The notes under the pieces: generated by a model
The model's input: the letters and a program-made list of their open reading frames with translations, nothing else
Told to the model about the DNA's origin: nothing
Databases searched by the model: none
From: Gammaproteobacteria bacterium
GTDB lineage: Bacteria > Pseudomonadota > Gammaproteobacteria > Thiohalospirales > Thiohalospiraceae
Assembly (NCBI GenBank): GCA_014762495.1
Contig: JABURT010000204.1
Location: forward strand, 1-33,176
Direction: 5' to 3'
Length of the DNA stretch: 33,176 nucleotides
Part shown: piece by piece, positions 16,595 through 24,598 of the stretch
Numbering within the stretch: the first letter of the stretch is position 1
How the letters are laid out: every line of letters starts with the position of its first letter
Position numbers and translations under genes: made by a program

Positions 16595-16656
16595 CGGCGG
16601 CAGGTATGCCTTGCCAGAAGTGTGAACCGGTCAATCCCATTTCCAACCGTCTCAAC

Positions 16657-16662
16657 TATAAT
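16657..16662 (+). promoter_or_regulatory. candidate -10 element for the DUF3135-type gene
   Basis: A perfect TATAAT lies about 46 bases before the start codon at 16708. No good -35 hexamer is present 16-18 bases upstream, so the promoter call rests on the -10 and position alone. Confidence 0.4.
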
Positions 16663-16707
16663 GTGATGAAGAAATAGCCAATATCATTGCAGTAGAGGCG
16701 GAATCGG

Positions 16708-17040
16708 ATGAGCGATTTTATCGATTTTGATAGCTGGCAGGAGCTGGCACGCAGTAATCCCAGGGCCTTCGAGGCCAGACGCCGAGAGGTGGTCAACGCC
16801 GCCATCGCCCAGGTCCCACACGACCGTCAGCACCGCCTTCGCTGTCTGCAGTGGCGTATCGAGAAGGTCTGCGCCAGCGCCTCCAATCCCATCTCCGCCT
16901 CGGTGCAACTCTCCAACATGATGTGGGAGCGCGTCTCGCGCCAGCAAAGCCTCATCCATTGCCTGTTCGAACCGGTCAAGCTCAGCCGCCAGTCGCGGGG
17001 CGCCAGCATCCTCACTTTCCCCCCAAGACGTGACGTATAG
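16708..17040 (+). CDS. DUF3135 family protein, unknown function
   Basis: The 110-residue protein has the pattern of the gammaproteobacterial DUF3135 family: FDSWQELARSNPRAFEARRREVV, then RLRCLQWRIEKV and a SNMMWERV segment. It is soluble, helical and basic, with no signal peptide or membrane helix. No function is known for the family. It stands alone between rho and rpmE, with a weak hairpin-plus-T terminator three bases after its stop. The family call is from recall of the motif pattern and should be treated as probable. Confidence 0.75.
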   Translation: MSDFIDFDSWQELARSNPRAFEARRREVVNAAIAQVPHDRQHRLRCLQWRIEKVCASASNPISASVQLSNMMWERVSRQQSLIHCLFEPVKLSRQSRGASILTFPPRRDV

Positions 17041-17041
17041 C

Positions 17042-17070
17042 TTGCCCGCATCGGGCTTTTTGCGTACTAT
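17042..17070 (+). promoter_or_regulatory. candidate rpmE promoter overlapping the upstream terminator
   Basis: TTGCCC (17042-17047) and TACTAT (17065-17070) are separated by exactly 17 bases, each matching four of six consensus positions. The promoter overlaps the short terminator hairpin at 17044-17061, so the upstream gene's end and the rpmE start region are compressed together. Confidence 0.4.
17044..17061 (+). terminator. short terminator hairpin after the DUF3135-type gene
   Basis: GCCCG and CGGGC form a 5-bp stem with loop CAT, followed directly by TTTTT. It lies three bases after the stop codon. The stem is short, so efficiency may be modest. Confidence 0.5.
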
Positions 17071-17144
17071 TGCGCGTTCCCATGCGGTGCCTGGCGATTG
17101 GGACCAGGTGGCGGCATGATTGAGAATTCCATGAGAGGTTGAAC

Positions 17145-17348
17145 ATGAAAGCGGATATTCATCCCCAGTACGACGAAATTACTGTCACCTGCAGCTGCGG
17201 CAACAGCTTCCAGACCAAGTCCACCGCCGGTAAGGACCTGACCCTGGACGTATGCTCACAGTGCCACCCCTTCTTCACCGGTAAGCAGAAGATCGTGGAC
17301 ACCGCCGGTCGCGTCGACAAGTTCCGCCAGAAGTACGGCAAGAAGTAA
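17145..17348 (+). CDS. rpmE: 50S ribosomal protein L31
   Basis: The 67-residue protein begins [20 protein letters not shown] and ends with a basic tail. The four cysteines C16, C18, C37 and C40 mark the zinc-binding (C+) form of L31 rather than the zinc-free YkgM paralogue. The ATG at 17145 is chosen over a TTG at 17139 because AGAGG lies six bases before the ATG. Its stop is only nine bases before the next start codon, and the intrinsic terminator lies inside that next gene. Confidence 0.97.
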   Translation: MKADIHPQYDEITVTCSCGNSFQTKSTAGKDLTLDVCSQCHPFFTGKQKIVDTAGRVDKFRQKYGKK

Positions 17349-17357
17349 TCACGCGCG

Positions 17358-18155
17358 ATGCATCACGCAGTTGTCAAAAGGGCGCCCCGCAAGGGCGCCC
17401 TTTTTGCGTTTTGCCTGTTCGTTTTTTCAGCCCCGCTGACGGCGGCCCAGTGTCCCAGCCCCGACATCGACGAACGTGCCACGGTACGCTACATCCACGA
17501 CGGCGATACCCTGCACCTGGGCGACGGCCGCAAGGTTCGCCTCATAGGCATCAATACCCCGGAAGTGGCGCATGATCGGCGACCGGCCGAACCCCTGGCA
17601 CAGGCCGCGAAGCAGGCGCTCGAAGCCGCGATCCCGCCGGGCAGTTCGGTCGGCCTGGATTTCGGAGCCGAGCGACACGACCGCCACGGTCGTGTACTGG
17701 CCCATCTCATCGACAAGGATGGCCGCAATCTCAACCTCATGCTCATCGAACAGGGCCTGGCCCAGGCCATCGCCATCCCGCCCAATGTGCGCTGGACAGA
17801 GTGTTATTGGCAGGCCGAACAGACGGCCCGCGATGCCGGCCTGGGCCTGTGGCGGCATCCACGCTACCGGACGCTGGCCGCGCACGAACTGAACGGAAAT
17901 GAGAGAGGGTTTTATCGTCTACAGGGCAGGGTTGTGCGCGTCGGCGAGAGCCGCAAGGCCTGGTGGCTCGATCTCGACGGTCCGGCGGTACTGCGCATCG
18001 ACAAGCGCGATGCACAGTACTTCGATATGCTGGATATGTCGGCCCTCAAGGGAAAGCTTGTTGAAGCCCGTGGATGGCTTTACCCCTATCGGGCTAAACT
18101 GAGCATGGGAGTGCGCCACCCACGGTCGCTTCAAGTGATGGACCGGGGCCGTTAG
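17358..18155 (+). CDS. secreted thermonuclease (SNase-like) family protein
   Basis: The 265-residue protein has an N-terminal signal peptide: basic residues KRAPRK, then a hydrophobic core ending near LTAA at residue 30. A staphylococcal-nuclease-like domain follows (about 40-165). Conserved residues include HDGDTL (D48, D50), R61 and E69 in VRLIGINTPE, and R112 in DRHGR, matching the calcium and catalytic positions of the family. A further beta-rich region of about 75 residues (185-262) resembles an OB-like extension. Codons 7-16 lie within the rpmE terminator hairpin. There is no Shine-Dalgarno site, and no other ATG, GTG or TTG start precedes the mature domain. Substrate is unproven. Confidence 0.85.
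   Translation: MHHAVVKRAPRKGALFAFCLFVFSAPLTAAQCPSPDIDERATVRYIHDGDTLHLGDGRKVRLIGINTPEVAHDRRPAEPLAQAAKQALEAAIPPGSSVGLDFGAERHDRHGRVLAHLIDKDGRNLNLMLIEQGLAQAIAIPPNVRWTECYWQAEQTARDAGLGLWRHPRYRTLAAHELNGNERGFYRLQGRVVRVGESRKAWWLDLDGPAVLRIDKRDAQYFDMLDMSALKGKLVEARGWLYPYRAKLSMGVRHPRSLQVMDRGR
17376..17405 (+). terminator. strong intrinsic terminator of rpmE, inside the thermonuclease coding sequence
   Basis: AAAAGGGCGCC (17376-17386) pairs perfectly with GGCGCCCTTTT (17394-17404) around a 7-base loop, with TTTTT at 17401-17405. It lies 28 bases after the rpmE stop and is a textbook terminator. It also encodes residues 7-16 of the downstream protein. Confidence 0.88.
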
Positions 18156-18172
18156 CGTTAGTGGAGTCGAAA

Positions 18173-19435
18173 ATGAGTGCGAGTGAAGAACAGGCAAGAC
18201 TGAGATCTCAGGCCCTCTCCTATCACAAGGAGCCCAGGCCGGGGAAGATTGCCACCGAACTGACCAAGCCCTGTAATACGCAGGCCGACCTCAGCCTGGC
18301 CTACACCCCCGGAGTGGCCGAACCGGTCCGCGCCATTGCCGAGCATCCCGACGACGCCTATCTCTACACCGGCAAGGGCAACCTGGTGGCGGTAATAAGC
18401 GATGGCAGTGCCATTCTCGGCCTGGGTAATCAGGGACCCTTGGCCAGTAAGCCGGTGATGGAGGGCAAGGGCGTTTTGTTCAAGAAGTTTGCCGACATCG
18501 ATGTCTTTGACATCGAGGTGGCGACGCAGAACGTCGACGAGTTCGTGCAGACGGTGGCCAACATCGCCCCTACCTTCGGCGGTATCAACCTTGAGGACAT
18601 CTCCGCGCCGCGCTGTTTCGAGATCGAGAAACGCCTCATTGAGTTGCTCGACATACCGGTCTTTCATGACGACCAGCGCGGTACCGCCACCATCATCTCC
18701 GCCGGTCTGCTCAATGCCCTGGAACTGCAGGAGAAGCCACTGGGTGATGCCAAGATCGTCTGCATCGGTGCCGGTGCCGCCGCTATCGCCTCCATGAATC
18801 TTTTGCTGGCATTGGGCGCAGACAAGAACAATGTCCGCATGATCGACCGCCAGGGCGTGATCCATTCCGCGCGCGAAGACCTCAATCCCTACAAGCAGGC
18901 CTTCGCCATCGAGACCTCCGAGCGCAGTCTGGCCGATGCCATGAATGGTGCCGATGTGATGATAGGTGTCTCCGGACCAGGTATCGTCGATGAGGCCATG
19001 ATCGCCGCCATGGCCCCGCGTCCGGTGGTCTTTGCCCTCTCCAACCCCGAACCCGAGATACGTCCCGACCGGGTCGCCGCGGTACGCGACGATGTGATCA
19101 TGGCCACCGGGCGCAGCGACTTTCCCAACCAGGTCAATAATGTCCTCGGTTTTCCGTTTATCTTTCGCGGTGCGCTGGACGTACACGCCCGCGAAATCAA
19201 CCGCGAGATGCAGATCGCCGCGGTCCATGCCCTGGCCGAGCTGGCCCACGAGGCGGTGCCACCCGATGTGCTGGAGTCATACGGTCTGGAGGATTTGAGT
19301 TTCGGGCCCGATTACATCATTCCCAAGCCCTTCGATACCCGCCTCAAGGAGGTGGTGCCGGCCGCGGTGGCACGGGCGGCAGTCAAGAGCGGCGCGGCGA
19401 GGATCGCCTACCCCGATCACTACCCCCCTTTCTAA
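18173..19435 (+). CDS. malate dehydrogenase (oxaloacetate-decarboxylating), short malic enzyme
   Basis: This 420-residue malic enzyme converts malate to pyruvate and CO2 with reduction of NAD(P). Motifs include SLAYTPGVAEP, the catalytic-site lysine region SKPVMEGKGVLFKKFADIDVFDIE, NLEDISAPRCFEIE, the metal site FHDDQRGTA, a Rossmann loop CIGAGAAAIA, and FALSNPEPEI. The C-terminal phosphotransacetylase-like domain of MaeB is absent, so this is the short form. The start at 18173 has GGAG six bases upstream and is preferred over a GTG at 18161. It lies 17 bases after the thermonuclease gene and ends eleven bases from a convergent gene. Cofactor choice cannot be decided by eye. Confidence 0.93.
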   Translation: MSASEEQARLRSQALSYHKEPRPGKIATELTKPCNTQADLSLAYTPGVAEPVRAIAEHPDDAYLYTGKGNLVAVISDGSAILGLGNQGPLASKPVMEGKGVLFKKFADIDVFDIEVATQNVDEFVQTVANIAPTFGGINLEDISAPRCFEIEKRLIELLDIPVFHDDQRGTATIISAGLLNALELQEKPLGDAKIVCIGAGAAAIASMNLLLALGADKNNVRMIDRQGVIHSAREDLNPYKQAFAIETSERSLADAMNGADVMIGVSGPGIVDEAMIAAMAPRPVVFALSNPEPEIRPDRVAAVRDDVIMATGRSDFPNQVNNVLGFPFIFRGALDVHAREINREMQIAAVHALAELAHEAVPPDVLESYGLEDLSFGPDYIIPKPFDTRLKEVVPAAVARAAVKSGAARIAYPDHYPPF

Positions 19436-19446
19436 ATCCTCTCAAT

Positions 19447-20064
19447 CTAGACTTCGACAGTCTCGTTTAGCAGGGCGCGGACCTCGTCCAGGCGGGCCCG
19501 TTTCATGGCCTTGCCATCGATCGGGCTCTTCGGCGCCTGTTTCAATTTACGATCGGGAAAGATGACGATGTCGATGGTGTCCTCACCGGCGATGAAACTG
19601 AGGCTGGGATAGTTCTGCTCCTCACCATTGAAGCGCAGGGCGGTTTCGTGCAGACGGTAGGGGATATCGTGATCCATGAGGAAGAAGGTCACGGTCTCCA
19701 CCGAGGAGGCATAGATATGGAGTTGAATCTCGCTGTGGGGACCGGCCGTGCCCTGCAGCACCGGACCGGCCAGGTGGGGGTCAAACTCGGCCAGTAGCTG
19801 CATGGCTTCGATGGCCGCCTCGCGCAGATGTCGCAGGTGTTGCGGATGGCTGTCGTGCAGAAAGATGCGCTGGTACTCCTGCAGCGCCTCTTCGATCTCG
19901 ATGTTGCGCGGCAGGTTGCGGGTATCGCGCGCGCCCAGGTGTTCGGCGGCCTTGTGCTTGGCGCCATAGTAGTCGAGGCGCCCATCGCCGGCCATGAGGC
20001 GGGCCGCCTCCTGGGCGATGAGCAGGCGCATCTGGCTATCGCGGGTACTGCGTTGTTTGGCCAT
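19447..20064 (-). CDS. conserved hypothetical protein downstream of mrcA
   Basis: I cannot name this 205-residue soluble protein. The N-terminal half is helical (MAKQRSTRDSQMRLLIAQEAARLM), with a dense charged segment around EIEEALQEYQRIF. The C-terminal half has alternating strands (IQLHIYASSVETVTFFLMDHDIPYRL, split by turns) ending in a basic tail. The start at 20064 is chosen because the upstream extension to 20229 overlaps mrcA and is arginine-rich shadow sequence. It starts 13 bases after the mrcA stop and is probably cotranscribed with it, which hints at a cell-envelope link, but that is context only. Confidence 0.78.
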   Translation of the reverse strand: MAKQRSTRDSQMRLLIAQEAARLMAGDGRLDYYGAKHKAAEHLGARDTRNLPRNIEIEEALQEYQRIFLHDSHPQHLRHLREAAIEAMQLLAEFDPHLAGPVLQGTAGPHSEIQLHIYASSVETVTFFLMDHDIPYRLHETALRFNGEEQNYPSLSFIAGEDTIDIVIFPDRKLKQAPKSPIDGKAMKRARLDEVRALLNETVEV

Positions 20065-20077
20065 GGTCACTCGCCGC

Positions 20078-22804
20078 CTAGAAGAGTTGCTGTGAGAGAC
20101 TGCTGTCCGGTTCGCCGTTGTTGTTCTCACCCTCGTTCGCGAACTGATAGCCGGGTTCGTTCTGGGACGATTCCTTGGGCACATTCTCTTCGCGGAAGGT
20201 CTCGAACATGGCATTGGGATTATCGGCACTGGCCAGTTTACCGGTCTCCGAATCGATGCGTACCGCGACCATGCCCTCGGGCTGCGCCGGTTGTGTTTCG
20301 GGCATGCCGTCCAGGGCCACCTTCATGTAGTCGATCCACATGGGCAGGGCGGCACGGGCGCCGGTCTCCTTGTCGCCAAGGGGGCGGGGCTTGTCGAAAC
20401 CGACCCAGGTGGTGGTGACGATGTTGCTGTTAAATCCGGAGAACCAGGCGTCCTGTTGATCATTGGTGGTACCAGTCTTGCCGGCGATATCCTTGCGACC
20501 AAGAGACCAACGTGCGCGACGGCCGGTACCGTACTGGATCACGTCCTGCAGGATGCTGGTCATGAGGTAGGCGTTCTGCGGTGAGATGGCGCGTTCCGCA
20601 GCGTAGATAGGGGTGGGCAGATCCTGGCTCTCCTCGATCTCACCCTCGGCCAGTTGGGCCTCGTTGTCCTCACCCTCGATGGCTTCGCCGTCGGCATTGA
20701 CCAGGGTCGGCTCCAGAACCAGTTTTTTCAGGCCGCCGGCATCGAGTTCGGCTTCCGTCGGCTCGGCGGCCGTATCCTCGGCCGGTAGGGCGGGGTCCTC
20801 GCTGTTGACGAGGCTGTTCTCGCCCTCCAGACATTCGACACAGACCTGTACCGGGTTGGCCTGGTAGATGACGTTGCCATCCATGTCCTCGATGCGTTCG
20901 ATGACGTAGGGGAAGATGCGAAAACCGCCGTTGGCAAACACCGAGTAGCCGGTGGCCAGGTCGATGGGCGTCACCGTGCCGCTGCCCAGCGCCAGCGACA
21001 GGTCACGCTGCAGGTGGGTGGTGGGGATACCGAACTTGGCGGCGTGGTTGATGGTGTAGTTGACGCCAATGGACTCGAGCAGGCGCACCGCCACCGTGTT
21101 AACCGACTTGGTCAGGGCCTGGCGCAGGCGGATGGGGCCGCGATAGATATTGCTGTAGTTCTCCGGTCGCCAGACCCCTTCCAGGGCCGCGTCCTCCTTG
21201 GTAATGGGGGCATCGTTGATGATGCTGGCCGGGGTATAGCCGTGAGCCAGCGCCGCCGAATAGAGGAAGGGCTTGAAGTTTGAGCCGGGCTGGCGCTCGG
21301 CCTGCAGTGCGCGATTGAACTTGCTGTGATAGAAGTCGAAACCGCCGGAGAGGGCCTGAATGGCACCGTCCTTGGGGTCGAGCGAGACAATGGCGCCCTC
21401 GGCCTCGGGAATGTGGTTGAGCTGCCAGTTGCCCTTGTCATCCTGAAACACGTAGACGATATCGCCGACGTCGAGGACATCGTCGGCGGTGCGCGGGGCG
21501 GGCCCGGTGCGTACATCGGATTCATAGGGCGCGGCCCACTTGAGGCCGTCCCAGTCGATGCGTACCAGGCGCCCGTCCACCAGCAGGATGTTGGCGCTTT
21601 GTTCTTCCAGGCCGCTGACCAGCGCGGGCAGCAGATTACCCACCGTGGGGATGGTCTTGAGCTCGCGGTCCCAGTCCTGCTGCGCCAGCTTCAGGTTGCC
21701 GTATTCGAGGAACTGGCTAAACAGGCCGGCGATGGGGGTATCGGTTTTCAGTTTCTCCATCAGCGGCTTTTTCTCCGCCAGTATCCGGATCCACTCCTCG
21801 GCGGCATCGTCCATTTCCAGTTCCACATGCTTGACCGGTCCACGGTAGCCGTGGCGCTTGTTGTAATCGATCAGCGCCTGGCGCAGGGCCTTGTTGGCGG
21901 CCTCCTGCAGACGTCTGTCGACGGTGGTATAGACACGGAAGCCTGTGCTGTAGGCCTCCTCGCCATAGCGTTCCACCATCTCGGCGCGCACCATTTCACC
22001 CACGTGCGGGGCCTCGGCCTCGATGGTGAGGCTGTGCAGCTCGGCGTCGTCGCGGGTACTGCGCGCCTGCTTGTAGTCGGCGGTGTCGATGTAGCCCAGT
22101 TCGTGCATGCGACCCAGTACATAGTTGCGACGCGCGGTGGCACGAGAGGGATTGATAATCGGGTTATAACGCGAGGGGGCCTTGGGCAGGCCGGCGATCA
22201 TGGCAAACTGGGGCAGGCTGAGGTCGTGGATCTCCTTGCCGTAGTAAGTTTGCGCGGCCGAAGCGACACCATAGGCGCGGTGACCGAGATAGATCTTGTT
22301 GAGGTAGAGCTCCATGATCTGCTCTTTGGACAGCTCCCACTCTATCTTGAAGGAGAGGAATATCTCGGTGAGCTTGCGCAGGTAGGTCTTCTCGCGGCTC
22401 AAGAAGAAGTTGCGCGCCACCTGCATGGTGATGGTGGAACCGCCCTGGGATTTACGTCCGGTGGTGATGAGGCTGTAGACCGCACGTAGAATCCCCTGGT
22501 AATCGACCCCGGGGTGTTCGAAGAAGCGGGCGTCTTCCGCCGCCATCATGGCCTCGACCATGTAGGGCGGGAACTGGTCGTATTCAAGCGGGGCGCGGCG
22601 CTTCTCGCCGTATTCGGAGATCAGTTCACCGTCGCGGGTATAGACCCGCAGCGGCACCTGCAGCTGCACATCCTTGAGGTTTTCGATGGAGGGCAGGCTG
22701 GGCGTAAGGATGACGAACAATGCCAGGGTGGCGACCATGCCGGTCGCAAACAGGGCCGCACCGATGATAATGAGTTTGCGAAGAAGTCCGTTGAACCGCT
22801 TCAT
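20078..22804 (-). CDS. mrcA: penicillin-binding protein 1A, bifunctional transglycosylase/transpeptidase
   Basis: PBP1A polymerises and crosslinks peptidoglycan at the inner membrane. The 908-residue protein has an N-terminal membrane anchor (about 8-32), a GT51 domain with EDARFFEHPGVD and GGSTITMQVARNFFL (about 60-230), an OB-like insert, and a transpeptidase domain with S508 in SNFK, the SVN motif, and K776 in KTGTTN. Between SVN and KTG lies an acidic low-complexity insert (about 659-730) after a CVEC pair; an insert with such a cysteine pair also occurs in E. coli PBP1A. It is divergent from pilM, the usual gammaproteobacterial layout. Confidence 0.97.
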   Translation of the reverse strand: MKRFNGLLRKLIIIGAALFATGMVATLALFVILTPSLPSIENLKDVQLQVPLRVYTRDGELISEYGEKRRAPLEYDQFPPYMVEAMMAAEDARFFEHPGVDYQGILRAVYSLITTGRKSQGGSTITMQVARNFFLSREKTYLRKLTEIFLSFKIEWELSKEQIMELYLNKIYLGHRAYGVASAAQTYYGKEIHDLSLPQFAMIAGLPKAPSRYNPIINPSRATARRNYVLGRMHELGYIDTADYKQARSTRDDAELHSLTIEAEAPHVGEMVRAEMVERYGEEAYSTGFRVYTTVDRRLQEAANKALRQALIDYNKRHGYRGPVKHVELEMDDAAEEWIRILAEKKPLMEKLKTDTPIAGLFSQFLEYGNLKLAQQDWDRELKTIPTVGNLLPALVSGLEEQSANILLVDGRLVRIDWDGLKWAAPYESDVRTGPAPRTADDVLDVGDIVYVFQDDKGNWQLNHIPEAEGAIVSLDPKDGAIQALSGGFDFYHSKFNRALQAERQPGSNFKPFLYSAALAHGYTPASIINDAPITKEDAALEGVWRPENYSNIYRGPIRLRQALTKSVNTVAVRLLESIGVNYTINHAAKFGIPTTHLQRDLSLALGSGTVTPIDLATGYSVFANGGFRIFPYVIERIEDMDGNVIYQANPVQVCVECLEGENSLVNSEDPALPAEDTAAEPTEAELDAGGLKKLVLEPTLVNADGEAIEGEDNEAQLAEGEIEESQDLPTPIYAAERAISPQNAYLMTSILQDVIQYGTGRRARWSLGRKDIAGKTGTTNDQQDAWFSGFNSNIVTTTWVGFDKPRPLGDKETGARAALPMWIDYMKVALDGMPETQPAQPEGMVAVRIDSETGKLASADNPNAMFETFREENVPKESSQNEPGYQFANEGENNNGEPDSSLSQQLF

Positions 22805-22833
22805 AGAATCCCGCTCGTGTCGTGCAAAACGCC

Positions 22834-22839
22834 ATTATA
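22834..22839 (-). promoter_or_regulatory. candidate -10 element for mrcA
   Basis: On the minus strand this is a perfect TATAAT, about 30 bases before the mrcA start, giving a short leader. No recognisable -35 lies at the expected spacing in the GC-rich sequence beyond it. Confidence 0.4.
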
Positions 22840-22864
22840 GGGATTTGTCCGCCGGCGCGCTGCT

Positions 22865-22970
22865 TTAGTTTTATAGTGTCTTGTGTTAAGAGTGCTTATG
22901 TGAAAAAGCTAAAGTTATGACTAATTTCCCCGACATAAGTTCATAATAACTCAAATATTTCCCAGGAAGC
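22865..22970. other. AT-rich part of the mrcA-pilM divergent region
   Basis: The divergent gap (22805-22994) has an AT-rich core unlike the flanking genes, including CATAAT at 22942-22947, a plausible -10 for pilM. A matching -35 at 17 bases is not convincing. No clear palindromic operator was seen. Confidence 0.35.
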
Positions 22971-22994
22971 CTAAGTGGCGGAGCAGTGGTAGGA

Positions 22995-24050
22995 ATGTTC
23001 AGCAAGGACAAGCATGCATTGCTGGGACTGGATATCGGGTCCACGGCCATCAAGCTTGTCGAGATTTCGCGGCACGGTCAGGACTATCGTCTTGAGGCCT
23101 GTGCCATTGAGCCACTTCCGCGCGGTGCGGTGGTGGACAAACTTGTGCGCGAACCCCAGGCGGTGGCGGCCGCCCTCCGCCGCGCCGTACGCAGCTCCGG
23201 GACCCGTCTCAAACGCGCCGCGGCCGCCATTGGCGGCGGCACCGCCATCACCAAGCTTATTACCATGCCCACCGGTCTCGATGAACTGGAACTGGAAGAA
23301 CAGATCGCGGTGGAGGCTAACCAGTATCTCTCCTATCCCATTAACGAGGTCAATCTCGACTTCGAGGTGATGGGGCCGACGCCCGATGGTGAACGCGTCG
23401 AGGTCCTGCTGGCGGCCTCGCGCAGCGAACTGGTGGAGGACTGGAGCCTCGCCATTCAGATGGCGGGCCTGCAACTGAAGATCCTCGATATCGAGGCCTT
23501 CGCCCTGGAGAATGCCTGGCCGCTCTATTCCCGCCAGTTGCCGGAGCAGGGCGTTTATCAGACCGCCGCCGTCATTGATGTCGGCCACTCCACCACCACC
23601 ATTACCGTGCTCAAGGACGGCGAGGGGATCTTTGAACAGACTCAGAGCTTCGGTTGTGGGCAGTTGGTGGATTCGCTGGTCAAGCAGAGCGGTATGGAAG
23701 AGTCACAGGTCATGACCCACCTCCAGCAGGGCAGCCTGCCCGAGCCGCAACGAAGTGATTTATTGCTTCCCTATGTCGACACGGTCATCCGACATATCAG
23801 CCGCATGATGCAATTGTTCCAGAGTTCGCCCCATGCCACCGAGCTGGATCACATCCTACTGTGCGGCGGCGGTGCCATGCTACCCGCCCTGGCGGAGGGG
23901 GTCAGTGGACGACTGGGCATCAATGCCGCCCTGGCCCAGCCGCTGGAGGGGATGAGCCTGTCCTCCCGGATCAACCGGACTGCGCTGCGACGGAGTGCGC
24001 CGCGCCTGGTGATCGCTCTGGGCCTGGCCTTGCGGGGATTTGAACCATGA
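22995..24050 (+). CDS. pilM: type IV pilus inner-membrane assembly protein PilM
   Basis: PilM is a cytoplasmic actin/FtsA-like ATPase that binds the PilN tail and links the alignment subcomplex to the pilus motors. The 351-residue protein has the phosphate-1 motif GLDIGSTAIKLVEIS near the start and a second nucleotide motif VIDVGHSTTTITV in the middle. The start at 22995 is chosen because it gives the usual MFSKDKHALLGLDIG opening; a GTG at 22986 is also in frame. GGAG lies eleven bases upstream. Its TGA overlaps the pilN ATG. Confidence 0.96.
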   Translation: MFSKDKHALLGLDIGSTAIKLVEISRHGQDYRLEACAIEPLPRGAVVDKLVREPQAVAAALRRAVRSSGTRLKRAAAAIGGGTAITKLITMPTGLDELELEEQIAVEANQYLSYPINEVNLDFEVMGPTPDGERVEVLLAASRSELVEDWSLAIQMAGLQLKILDIEAFALENAWPLYSRQLPEQGVYQTAAVIDVGHSTTTITVLKDGEGIFEQTQSFGCGQLVDSLVKQSGMEESQVMTHLQQGSLPEPQRSDLLLPYVDTVIRHISRMMQLFQSSPHATELDHILLCGGGAMLPALAEGVSGRLGINAALAQPLEGMSLSSRINRTALRRSAPRLVIALGLALRGFEP

Positions 24051-24598
24051 GGCATATCAATCTCCTGCCCTGGCGCGAGGAGCGGCGCCGAGACCAGCAA
24101 AAACGCTTCACGCGCCAGACCGTGTTGATCCTTGGGCTATGCCTGATGGTCGTGGTGGTTGCCATGATGCAAACCCAGGCCGGTATCGGCGTGCAAAAAG
24201 AGCGCAACGATTACCTGCAGTCGCAGATCCGTGAGCTCGAAGGGCGCATCGGCGAGGTCAAGGCCCTGCGTGACCAGCGCAAACTGATGAAGGAGCGCAT
24301 GGCGGTAGTGCTTAAACTGCAGGACAACCGAACCGAGGCGGTACGCATCTTCGATGCCCTGGCGCGGGCGGTGCCGGACGGGGTGATCCTTGAAAAGATG
24401 GAATTAATGGATGAAAACCTGGAGCTGAGTGGCACGGCCTTAAACAATGCCGAGGTCTCCAGCTTCATGCGCCGCCTGGATCAGAGCGAGGTGTTTCACG
24501 CGGCGCGGCTGGATGTGATCAAGGTGGCCTCGGGCGAATCCCGGCGCAGCAGTTTTGTGCTTAAGGTACAAACCGGTAAGGCGGAGACGGGCTCATGA
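24047..24598 (+). CDS. pilN: type IV pilus assembly protein PilN
   Basis: PilN is a bitopic inner-membrane protein of the pilus alignment complex. The 183-residue protein starts MRHINLLPWREERRR, the conserved INLLPWR tail that docks into PilM. One membrane helix (about 24-43), a coiled coil (about 48-95) and a periplasmic ferredoxin-like domain follow. It overlaps pilM and pilO by four bases each (ATGA), implying coupled translation in fixed proportion. Confidence 0.96.
   Translation: MRHINLLPWREERRRDQQKRFTRQTVLILGLCLMVVVVAMMQTQAGIGVQKERNDYLQSQIRELEGRIGEVKALRDQRKLMKERMAVVLKLQDNRTEAVRIFDALARAVPDGVILEKMELMDENLELSGTALNNAEVSSFMRRLDQSEVFHAARLDVIKVASGESRRSSFVLKVQTGKAETGS

Noticed and set aside
15495-16655. 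386-residue minus-strand open frame opposite rho
   Set aside because: It is histidine-, glycine- and leucine-rich shadow sequence of the highly conserved rho gene, with no plausible fold or start context.
20615-20830. Acidic low-complexity insert in PBP1A as a novel domain
   Set aside because: Gammaproteobacterial PBP1A proteins, including that of E. coli, carry a variable insert with a cysteine pair at the same place, so the acidic composition alone is not remarkable.
21326-22489. 387-residue plus-strand open frame opposite mrcA
   Set aside because: It is antisense to the catalytic domains of PBP1A and shows no motif of its own.
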